A DNA stretch of 5,042 bases from Clostridia bacterium. GTDB lineage: Bacteria > Bacillota_A > Clostridia > Christensenellales > Borkfalkiaceae. How positions within the stretch are numbered: the stretch's first letter is position 1; every line of letters starts with the position of its first letter. This document shows, one piece after another, positions 1 to 5,042 of the stretch. A model generated the notes under the pieces. It searched no databases. It saw only the letters and a program-made list of their open reading frames with translations, and had not been told where the DNA came from. Position numbers and translations under genes: made by a program. The stretch spans positions 1 through 5,042 of the forward strand of contig JAGASB010000277.1 in the NCBI GenBank assembly GCA_017621955.1, read 5' to 3'.

Positions 1-1361
1 ATTGCAAGTCTATCTTCAGCTTTTTCAGGAATACCGTTTTCGTCAAGCGTTAAGCAAACCACTAATCCGCCGTATTTTTTTACGAGTGGGAAAACGGCTG
101 CCATACTCTCTTTTTTGCCGTTTACCGAGTTCACCATTGCTTTGCCGTTATAAATGCGCAACGCCTTTTCCATTGCTAAAATATTAGACGTATCAATTTG
201 CAAGGGCAAATCTATAATGGCTTGCAGTTCTTTAACGGCGGTAGTTAGCATTTTAGTTTCGTCAATTTCGGGAAGTCCCACGTTCACGTCTAAAATATGC
301 ACGCCCTTTTCTTGTTGAGAAACGCCTTCTTTTAATATATAGTCTATATCGTTTGCTTTTAAGGCTTCCTTAAATTTTTTCTTGCCCGTCGGATTAATTC
401 TTTCGCCTATTAAAATAGGTTCAGCGTCAAATTCAACTGCGTGAGTATAGGATGAAACCATCGAAAAGTTTTTCTTTTCTATTTGAACGGGAGCTTGACC
501 TTTGGTTTTTTCTACTAGCGCTTTAATATAATCGGGAGTAGTGCCACAGCAACCGCCCGCAATGCGAACGCCATTTTTAATAAGCGAACTAACGTCAAAA
601 GAAAATTCTTCGGGTAGAACGTCGTAAACTGTTTTTCCGTCAACTACTTTAGGAAGCCCCGCGTTTGGCTCTAAAAGAACGGGGATGGACGAATATTTAA
701 GATATTTTTCCACAACGGGCGCAAGTTTTTTAGGACCGAACGAACAGTTTACACCTATTGCGTCAACGCCTAAACCTTCAAGCATAGCAACCATTGCTTT
801 GGGATTTGCTCCCGTCATTAAAGTTCCGTCTTCACCGTATGCGTTAGAAACGAAAACGGGCAAATCGCAGTTTTCTTTAACTGCTAAAACCGCAGCTTTC
901 GTTTCGTAACTATCGTTCATTGTTTCTATAAACACTAAATCAACGCCGTATTTAACGCCAAGTTTTACCGTTTTTGAAAACACTTTAACGGCATCTTCAA
1001 AATCAAGGTCACCGTAAGGCTTTAACATTCTGCCCGTAGGGCCTATATCTAACGCTATCCATTTTTCTTGATTTCCATTAGACTGTTCTTTGGCATTTTT
1101 AGCGTTTTGAGCGGCACACTTAATTATTTCTTCAAGTTCATCGTCATAAAATTTAAGAGAATTAGCACCGAAAGTGTTTGTGCTGACAACGTTACTGCCC
1201 GCATCAAAATACGCCTTGTGAATTGCAGTTATAACTTCGGGGTGTGTTTTGTTCCATCGTTCGGGAAGTTCTCCTGCTCTTAATCCGTTTGCTTGCAAAA
1301 GCGTGCCCATCCCGCCGTCGAGAAATATTAAGTTGTCTTTAAGATATTCTTTAATTTTCAT
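1..1361 (-). CDS. metH: Cobalamin-dependent methionine synthase, N-terminal part (cut by left window edge)
   Basis: MetH transfers the methyl group of 5-methyl-tetrahydrofolate, through cobalamin, to homocysteine to give methionine in the cytoplasm. I translated 453 complete codons with no stop; the frame runs off the left edge. Residues 1 to about 300 form the homocysteine S-methyltransferase domain: LDGGMGTLLQ (14-23) near the start and the zinc ligands Cys206 (VNCSFG) and Cys271-Cys272 (GGCCGT). After a short linker, the pterin-binding domain begins with GERINPTG (319-326) and LDVNVG (357-362). The cobalamin-binding part should lie beyond the edge. The ATG at 1361 places LDGGMGT at the usual distance from the N-terminus and has a good AGGAGA site just upstream. 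The start overlaps the end of the upstream activation gene by 11 bases. Because that gene encodes the reactivation domain, I infer this MetH lacks it at its C-terminus. The family call is very secure. Confidence 0.97.
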   Translation of the reverse strand, partial: MKIKEYLKDNLIFLDGGMGTLLQANGLRAGELPERWNKTHPEVITAIHKAYFDAGSNVVSTNTFGANSLKFYDDELEEIIKCAAQNAKNAKEQSNGNQEKWIALDIGPTGRMLKPYGDLDFEDAVKVFSKTVKLGVKYGVDLVFIETMNDSYETKAAVLAVKENCDLPVFVSNAYGEDGTLMTGANPKAMVAMLEGLGVDAIGVNCSFGPKKLAPVVEKYLKYSSIPVLLEPNAGLPKVVDGKTVYDVLPEEFSFDVSSLIKNGVRIAGGCCGTTPDYIKALVEKTKGQAPVQIEKKNFSMVSSYTHAVEFDAEPILIGERINPTGKKKFKEALKANDIDYILKEGVSQQEKGVHILDVNVGLPEIDETKMLTTAVKELQAIIDLPLQIDTSNILAMEKALRIYNGKAMVNSVNGKKESMAAVFPLVKKYGGLVVCLTLDENGIPEKAEDRLA

Positions 1362-2019
1362 TTTCTCTCCTAAATTCGCAGCCGGTCTTTTTGCACGAAA
1401 AGCAACCGTTCTCGTTTGCGCAATCGCTATCGTTTGTAATGCCTATTATCGCAGTAACAGATTTTGACGGGGACATCAAAAGGCTATTGTTTAAGGCTAC
1501 GCCTATATTTTTAGAACAGCTAAGCGCCGTAAAAATATCTTTTTGAATTTCTATCGATAAATCGCCGTATCCTGCGGAAAATCTTGGTTTAACCGCTTTA
1601 TACTCTTTTTTAATATAATTATTAAATAAATCGCAAAGGCTTTCTATTCTTTCCGCCCCGATTGCTTGAAAAATAAGCGCTTTGGTGGGGGATAACGCAT
1701 TATATTTTGTAATAAGCCTATCTACGCCTAAGCCGACGGTTGCAGCAAAAAGAATAAAACGGTTACAGTTTTTAAGGTTTTTTGCTAGGTCTTTCGATGT
1801 TACCTCAGTAAAATTTAAATCAATATCGTTAGATATAATTTTTACGGGGTATTCGCTGTAGCACACCTTGTAAGTTAATTTACCGTCTAATTCTTTTATG
1901 CACTCGTCAATTAGCGCGTTAATTTCAGATATATTTTCCTTAACACCAGCGTAACGTAAAATTTCTTTTTTGTTAAAATCAGGGGCAGGATAGTTTTTAA
2001 CGTAAACGGGGTATGCCAT
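1351..2019 (-). CDS. Stand-alone vitamin B12-dependent methionine synthase activation protein
   Basis: This 222-residue protein corresponds to the C-terminal activation domain of large MetH enzymes, encoded here as a separate gene. That domain binds S-adenosylmethionine and supports reductive methylation of cob(II)alamin that has been oxidised by accident. The key match is PRFSAGYGDLSIEIQ (145-159), which aligns with the SAM-binding RPAPGYP region of E. coli MetH; Arg146, Gly150 and Tyr151 are kept. The stretch NIGVALNNSLLMSPSKSVTA (171-190) is also typical of the family. The tail adds four cysteines, 200, 206, 209 and 214 (CX5CX2CX4C), followed by EFRR, which could bind a metal or an Fe-S cluster. 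The start is one base after the metF stop, with no clear Shine-Dalgarno, so translation probably depends on metF. Its position between metF and metH fits the role. I know of no settled gene symbol. No signal peptide or membrane segment is seen. Confidence 0.92.
   Translation of the reverse strand: MAYPVYVKNYPAPDFNKKEILRYAGVKENISEINALIDECIKELDGKLTYKVCYSEYPVKIISNDIDLNFTEVTSKDLAKNLKNCNRFILFAATVGLGVDRLITKYNALSPTKALIFQAIGAERIESLCDLFNNYIKKEYKAVKPRFSAGYGDLSIEIQKDIFTALSCSKNIGVALNNSLLMSPSKSVTAIIGITNDSDCANENGCFSCKKTGCEFRRENEN
1362..1371 (-). promoter_or_regulatory. Ribosome binding site of metH inside the upstream gene
   Basis: The minus strand reads AGGAGAGAAA immediately before the metH ATG at 1361. 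AGGAGA is a strong Shine-Dalgarno match with about 4 bases of spacing. It lies within the last codons of the activation gene, whose TAA stop is at 1351-1353, downstream of the metH start. Ribosomes finishing the upstream gene would pass over this site, which suggests coupled and roughly matched synthesis of MetH and its activator. Confidence 0.8.
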
Positions 2020-2020
2020 A

Positions 2021-2896
2021 TCAGTTCAAAATACTTGATAGATTAGTTAAAATCTTTTCTGCAACGTCAGGTTTGTTCATAGAATAAACGTGAACGTTCT
2101 TTATGCCGTTTGCAAAAAGGTCTATAATTTGATCGGTTGCGTAAATGATGCCCGCTTGTTTCATAGCGTCGGGATTCGTTCCGAACTTATCTACCAAACT
2201 CTTAAACCGTTGAGGCATAAACGAGCCGGAAAGTTTGATCGCGCGCTCTACTTGGTTTGCGTTGGTTATGGGCATAATCCCCGGCATAACGGGAACGGTA
2301 ATACCTGCTTCACGTATCTTATACAAAAAGTTATACAACAGATTATTATCGAAAAACATTTGCGTAGTTAAAAAATCACAGCCCGCGTCAACCTTTTCTT
2401 TTAAGTATTTTATATCTTCCTTTTGGTTTACGCTCTCGGGATGAATTTCGGGGTAGCACGCACCGCCTATGCAAAAATCGGGGCTATATTCTTTTAACTC
2501 TCTTATTAAATCTATGGCGTGCTGATAATCCCACCCGCTTCTATCGGCGTTTTCCAAATCTTTTGGAATATCACCACGGAGCGCCATTACGTTTTCTATG
2601 CCTGAATTTTTTATATCGATGATTCTTTCTTTTACCGTCTGCTTGGTAGAAGAAACGCAAGTAAGGTGCGCCAAAGTCGGCACACCGTACTCTTTTAATA
2701 TGTTTTTTGCGATATCCAAAGTATATTTACTCGTTCCGCCGCCTGCGCCGTAAGTTACGCTCATAAACGCAGGTTTCAATTTTGCAATCTCTTCAGTTGC
2801 GTGCTTTACGCTGTCAAACGCGCTTTCGGTTTTGGGTGGAAACACTTCAAACGAAAGGGTTAATTTTTCTTCGGTTAATAAATCAATTATCTTCAT
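2021..2896 (-). CDS. metF: Methylenetetrahydrofolate reductase
   Basis: MetF reduces 5,10-methylene-tetrahydrofolate to 5-methyl-tetrahydrofolate with an FAD cofactor, supplying the methyl donor used by MetH two genes downstream. The protein has 291 residues, close to the 296 of E. coli MetF, so it is the short bacterial catalytic barrel without a regulatory domain. Family landmarks are in order: SFEVFPPK (15-22) with the catalytic glutamate Glu17, YGAGGGT (49-55), AHLTC (76-80), ALRGD (105-109) with the flavin-contacting Asp109, YPEIHPES (148-155) and TQMFFDN (178-184) with the folate-contacting Gln179. The ATG at 2896 fits the family N-terminus, although its own Shine-Dalgarno is poor. The gene opens a three-gene run behind its own promoter. 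The electron donor cannot be told from sequence; no MetV-like partner gene is present in the window. Confidence 0.97.
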   Translation of the reverse strand: MKIIDLLTEEKLTLSFEVFPPKTESAFDSVKHATEEIAKLKPAFMSVTYGAGGGTSKYTLDIAKNILKEYGVPTLAHLTCVSSTKQTVKERIIDIKNSGIENVMALRGDIPKDLENADRSGWDYQHAIDLIRELKEYSPDFCIGGACYPEIHPESVNQKEDIKYLKEKVDAGCDFLTTQMFFDNNLLYNFLYKIREAGITVPVMPGIMPITNANQVERAIKLSGSFMPQRFKSLVDKFGTNPDAMKQAGIIYATDQIIDLFANGIKNVHVYSMNKPDVAEKILTNLSSILN

Positions 2897-2915
2897 AGGT
2901 CCATTTCAGCCTTTT
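2893..2915 (-). promoter_or_regulatory. metF translation start region with a 3-codon leader frame
   Basis: The best Shine-Dalgarno-like sequence, AAAAGG (2915-2910), is 13 bases from the metF ATG, which is too far, but only 5 bases from another ATG at 2904. That ATG opens the frame Met-Asp-Leu-stop (2904-2893). Its TGA overlaps the metF start codon as ATGA. The layout resembles a stop-start coupling device. It could equally be chance, with metF using the weak GGA close to its own ATG. Confidence 0.35.
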
Positions 2916-2930
2916 ACTGCAATTTTTTTA

Positions 2931-2959
2931 ATTATATCACCTTTTTGCAAAAAAAACAA
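2931..2959 (-). promoter_or_regulatory. Probable sigma-A promoter of the metF operon
   Basis: On the minus strand TTGTTT (2959-2954) is followed by a 17-base spacer and a perfect TATAAT (2936-2931). The TG at 2939-2938, one base before the -10 box, makes it an extended -10. Transcription should begin near 2924, giving a leader of about 28 bases before metF. That is too short for a SAM riboswitch or T-box. The site lies wholly in the 67-base gap between nifU and metF. Identified by eye from consensus; not tested. Confidence 0.72.
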
Positions 2960-2963
2960 TAAT

Positions 2964-3404
2964 TTATACGGTGTGCACGGAACAATGGGTGCAATTTTCA
3001 CAATTCGGAAATTGCGTTTTATCGTATTCTATCCCGTTTTTCTCGTAATAATCCTGAATAGCCTTTTTGATCGCCTCTTCCGCAAGAACGGAACAATGCA
3101 ATTTATGCGCGGGCAGTCCGTCAAGAGCTTCGGCTACTGCTTTATTCGTCAAAGCCAAAGCTTCGGAAACGGGTTTTCCTTTAATAAGCTCCGTCGCCAT
3201 AGAACTCGATGCGATTGCGCTACCGCAACCGAATGTTTCAAATTTTACATCCACGATAATATTGTTTTTGATTTGCAAATATATCTTCATAATATCTCCG
3301 CATTTGGCGTTGCCGACCTCGCCTACGCCGTCCGCATTTTCTATAACACCGACGTTTCGGGGATTGCGGAAATGATCCATCACTTTTTCGCTATACAATG
3401 CCAT
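2964..3404 (-). CDS. nifU: Fe-S cluster assembly scaffold, IscU/NifU N-terminal type
   Basis: This scaffold accepts sulfur from the desulfurase encoded just upstream and builds a transient Fe-S cluster for transfer to target proteins. The 146 residues form one IscU-like domain. The three cluster cysteines are Cys35 (GNAKCGD, with the conserved Asp37), Cys60 (FGCGSAIASSS) and Cys104 (KLHCSVLAEEAI, with His103). The conserved N-terminus YSEKVMDHFRNPRNVG is at 4-19. An unusual tail carries three more cysteines, 135, 138 and 141, in NCENCTHC (CX2CX2C). It is too short to be the [2Fe-2S] or C-terminal domain of full-length nitrogen-fixation NifU. The ATG at 3404 gives the standard family start and has an AGGTGA site 10 bases upstream. 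No nitrogenase genes are in view, so a housekeeping (Isc-like) role is likely. The symbol iscU would serve equally well. Confidence 0.95.
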   Translation of the reverse strand: MALYSEKVMDHFRNPRNVGVIENADGVGEVGNAKCGDIMKIYLQIKNNIIVDVKFETFGCGSAIASSSMATELIKGKPVSEALALTNKAVAEALDGLPAHKLHCSVLAEEAIKKAIQDYYEKNGIEYDKTQFPNCENCTHCSVHTV

Positions 3405-3414
3405 AATTTTTTTC

Positions 3415-3420
3415 TCACCT
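3415..3420 (-). promoter_or_regulatory. Ribosome binding site of nifU overlapping the nifS stop
   Basis: The minus strand reads AGGTGA, in which the final TGA is the nifS stop codon. It is 10 bases from the nifU ATG at 3404, within the usable range. Sharing bases between stop codon and ribosome binding site points to coupled translation of desulfurase and scaffold from a single message. Confidence 0.7.
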
Positions 3421-4608
3421 GATAATAAATTCTTTCTTACCGCTTATAAGATCTCGCCAAATGGGGGACATTCCGCGAAGATACGCTACCACTTCTTTCA
3501 CCGCTTCGACCGTGTAACGTACGTCTTCTTCCGTATTTTCTTCCGAAAGCGTAAGTCGAAGTGAGCCGTGTGCAATATCATGCACTCTGCCGATTGCAAG
3601 TAGTACGTGAGAAGGATCAAGCGAACCCGACGTACACGCCGAACCTGACGACGCGCAAATGCCTTTATCGTCGAGAAGCAACAGCAGGGATTCGCCTTCT
3701 ATCCCTTCAAAGCAAAAGCTTACGTTTGCAGGCAACCGTTTCTCACGGTCGCCGTTTAATACGGAATGGGGAATCGCGGAAAGCCCGTCGATAAGCATAT
3801 TGCGCAGTTTTGTTAGCTTTTTCGCGTTCTTTTCCATATTCTCACAGGATTCGTCGAGCGCAACCGCCATACCGACGATGGCTGGGATATTTTCCGTTCC
3901 CGCGCGTTTTCCCTTTTCCTGCGCGCCGCCCTCAATCAAGCTTGTAAGCGGTATTCCTTTACGGACGTACAATGCGCCGATACCTTTCGGGCCGTGGAAT
4001 TTATGCGCGGAAAGAGAGATCATGTCCACGTTTTTCTTTACCACATCTATCGGTAAATGCCCGACGGCTTGTACAGCATCCGTGTGGAAAATCACATTCT
4101 TTTCACGACAAATTTCCCCGATTTCAGCAATCGGTTGTATCGTTCCGATTTCGTTATTCGCATACATCACGCTGACAAGACAAGTGTCGGGGCGAATCGC
4201 GTTTTTCACCTGCTCCGCCGTGATCAACCCCTTTTCCGATACGGGCAAAAGCGTGATTTCAAACCCTTGCCGTTTGAGTTTTTCAAGCGTATGCAAGACG
4301 GCGTGATGCTCGAACGCCGTCGAAACGATATGCTTTTTACCTTTTCTTTCTCCGATCGCCGCAGCCGAAAGGAGCGCTTGATTATCCGATTCGCTACCGC
4401 CCGACGTAAAGAAAATTTCTTTTTCCGTACACCCCAAACGTTTTGCAATACGACATCTCGCGTCTAAAAGAGCCTCCGCCGCCGCTTGTCCAACGCTATG
4501 CAGGCTGGACGGGTTGCCGTATATTTCGTCCATATACGGCAACATCGCCTTTATAACCGCTTTACTCGTTTTCGTCGTAGCGGCGTTGTCTAAATAAATA
4601 CGTTTCAT
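3415..4608 (-). CDS. nifS: Cysteine desulfurase, class I NifS/IscS type
   Basis: This PLP enzyme removes sulfur from cysteine as a persulfide on its own cysteine, leaving alanine, and hands it to NifU and possibly to tRNA thiolation. The 397 residues match the family length. Visible landmarks are YLDNAATT (5-12), the catalytic His101 in FEHHAV, Asn152 in ANNEIG, the PLP-contacting Asp177 and Gln180 in HTDAVQAVG, the Schiff-base Lys203 in SAHKFHGPKG, RAGTEN (235-240), and the persulfide-forming Cys325 in the loop SSGSACTSG. That loop has the class I (NifS/IscS) layout rather than the SufS one. The N-terminus fits the ATG at 4608; its Shine-Dalgarno is only a weak AGAG. It lies 35 bases after cysK and 10 bases before nifU. 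Sampled stretches look richer in GC than the met genes. The symbol iscS is also reasonable. Confidence 0.96.
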   Translation of the reverse strand: MKRIYLDNAATTKTSKAVIKAMLPYMDEIYGNPSSLHSVGQAAAEALLDARCRIAKRLGCTEKEIFFTSGGSESDNQALLSAAAIGERKGKKHIVSTAFEHHAVLHTLEKLKRQGFEITLLPVSEKGLITAEQVKNAIRPDTCLVSVMYANNEIGTIQPIAEIGEICREKNVIFHTDAVQAVGHLPIDVVKKNVDMISLSAHKFHGPKGIGALYVRKGIPLTSLIEGGAQEKGKRAGTENIPAIVGMAVALDESCENMEKNAKKLTKLRNMLIDGLSAIPHSVLNGDREKRLPANVSFCFEGIEGESLLLLLDDKGICASSGSACTSGSLDPSHVLLAIGRVHDIAHGSLRLTLSEENTEEDVRYTVEAVKEVVAYLRGMSPIWRDLISGKKEFIIR

Positions 4609-4617
4609 TTCTCTGTA

Positions 4618-4647
4618 AATATACTTTTTGCTTTTTTATCCCGTCAA
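4618..4647 (-). promoter_or_regulatory. Possible promoter of nifS-nifU overlapping the cysK stop
   Basis: On the minus strand TTGACG (4647-4642) is followed by an 18-base spacer and TATATT (4623-4618). The -35 box spans the cysK TGA stop at 4646-4644. Transcription would begin near 4611, only about 3 bases before the nifS ATG, so the message would be almost leaderless. The boxes are good matches, but the region is AT-rich and the match could be chance. nifS could instead be read from a cysK promoter outside the window. Confidence 0.4.
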
Positions 4648-5042
4648 TCCGCAAAAAGCGGCGTAGATAAATACCTGTCCCCTGTGTCAGGGAATAAAAC
4701 GACGATATTTTTGCCTTCGTTTTCTTCTCTTTTAGCAATCTCTATCGCTGCTTTTAGCGCTGCGCCCGAAGAAATACCGACTAAAACGCCTTCTTTCTTA
4801 CCTATTTCTTTACCCGTCGTAAAAGCGTCTTCGTTGGTGACGGTAATTATTTCATCGTATACGCTAGTATCGAGAACGTCAGGAACAAACCCTGCGCCTA
4901 TACCTTGAATTTTGTGCGAGCCTGCAACGCCTGTGGATAATACGGCTGAAGAAGAAGGCTCAACGGCTACGACTTTAATTTTAGGATTTTTTGATTTTAG
5001 ATATTTGCCTACACCCGTAACCGTTCCGCCCGTTCCTACACC
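4644..5042 (-). CDS. cysK: Cysteine synthase (O-acetylserine sulfhydrylase), C-terminal part cut by right window edge
   Basis: CysK replaces the acetyl group of O-acetylserine with sulfide to form cysteine, using PLP, in the cytoplasm. Only the last 132 codons and the TGA stop (4646-4644) are in the window; the PLP lysine and the start lie beyond the right edge. In the fragment I read the phosphate-binding glycine loop [10 protein letters not shown] (3-12), the family signature [14 protein letters not shown] (41-54), GISSGA (89-94), which contributes to the PLP site, and the closing [13 protein letters not shown] (118-130). The [14 protein letters not shown] block favours cysteine synthase over cystathionine beta-synthase or threonine synthase. 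CysM-type or O-phosphoserine-using relatives cannot be excluded from the fragment alone. It directly precedes nifS by 35 bases, so its product is the substrate of the next enzyme. Confidence 0.93.
   Translation of the reverse strand, partial: GVGTGGTVTGVGKYLKSKNPKIKVVAVEPSSSAVLSTGVAGSHKIQGIGAGFVPDVLDTSVYDEIITVTNEDAFTTGKEIGKKEGVLVGISSGAALKAAIEIAKREENEGKNIVVLFPDTGDRYLSTPLFAD

Noticed and set aside
685..909. 74-codon open frame on the plus strand near the left end
   Set aside because: It is antisense to the homocysteine-binding domain of metH, which continues unbroken through this stretch with its zinc cysteine Cys206.
2897..2963. SAM riboswitch, T-box or cobalamin riboswitch ahead of metF
   Set aside because: The gap is only 67 bases, is largely occupied by promoter boxes, and shows no paired stems or conserved riboswitch or T-box core.
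2949..2995. Rho-independent terminator after nifU
   Set aside because: There is a run of eight T residues, but the only upstream stem (TGCAC/GTGCA) is 5 bp with a 10-base loop and sits about 17 bases before the T run. The T run also lies inside the metF promoter.
2964..3404. Nitrogen fixation role for nifS and nifU
   Set aside because: NifU here has only the scaffold domain plus a short tail, and no nitrogenase genes are in view. The cysK neighbour suggests general Fe-S cluster supply.
2832..3422. 196-codon open frame on the plus strand
   Set aside because: It is antisense to nifU, whose cluster cysteines and family motifs are clear. Its translation shows no recognisable family and it has no good ribosome site.
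3659..4306. 215-codon open frame on the plus strand
   Set aside because: It is antisense to the well-conserved core of nifS. Long antisense frames arise easily there from codon bias, and the protein is unlike any family I know.

Overview
The window is compactly coded, with every supported gene on the minus strand. Transcription therefore runs from the right edge to the left edge. The order is cysK (3' part only), nifS/iscS, nifU/iscU, a 67-base gap carrying a promoter, metF, a stand-alone methionine synthase activation protein, and metH (5' part only). There are no RNA genes, mobile elements, CRISPR arrays or long repeats, and no gene-free stretch of 300 bases or more.

The organism looks like a low-to-moderate GC member of the Bacillota, probably Clostridia and possibly an uncultured gut lineage. 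This is inferred from three things: an IscS/IscU-type pair directly behind cysK, a MetH system whose reactivation domain is a separate gene, and AT-rich intergenic DNA with sigma-A-like promoter boxes. I cannot name a species.

Right part (about 2964-5042): cysteine synthase makes cysteine from O-acetylserine and sulfide. The cysteine desulfurase NifS takes sulfur from cysteine, and the scaffold NifU builds Fe-S clusters with it. Spacing is tight: 35 bases between cysK and nifS, and 10 bases between nifS and nifU with the ribosome binding site overlapping the nifS stop codon.

Left part (1-2959): an extended -10 promoter just upstream of metF probably drives metF, the activation gene and metH as one transcript. 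MetF makes 5-methyl-tetrahydrofolate, MetH passes the methyl group through cobalamin to homocysteine, and the activation protein should rescue oxidised cobalamin on MetH by reductive methylation. The last two junctions are a 1-base gap and an 11-base overlap, so translation is probably coupled.

Together the window is a sulfur amino acid and Fe-S module of known families. I do not see a wholly new system. The most unusual points are the cysteine-rich C-terminal tails on both NifU and the activation protein, the lack of room for a SAM riboswitch or T-box ahead of metF, a 3-codon reading frame that ends on the metF start codon, and a possible almost leaderless promoter for nifS.
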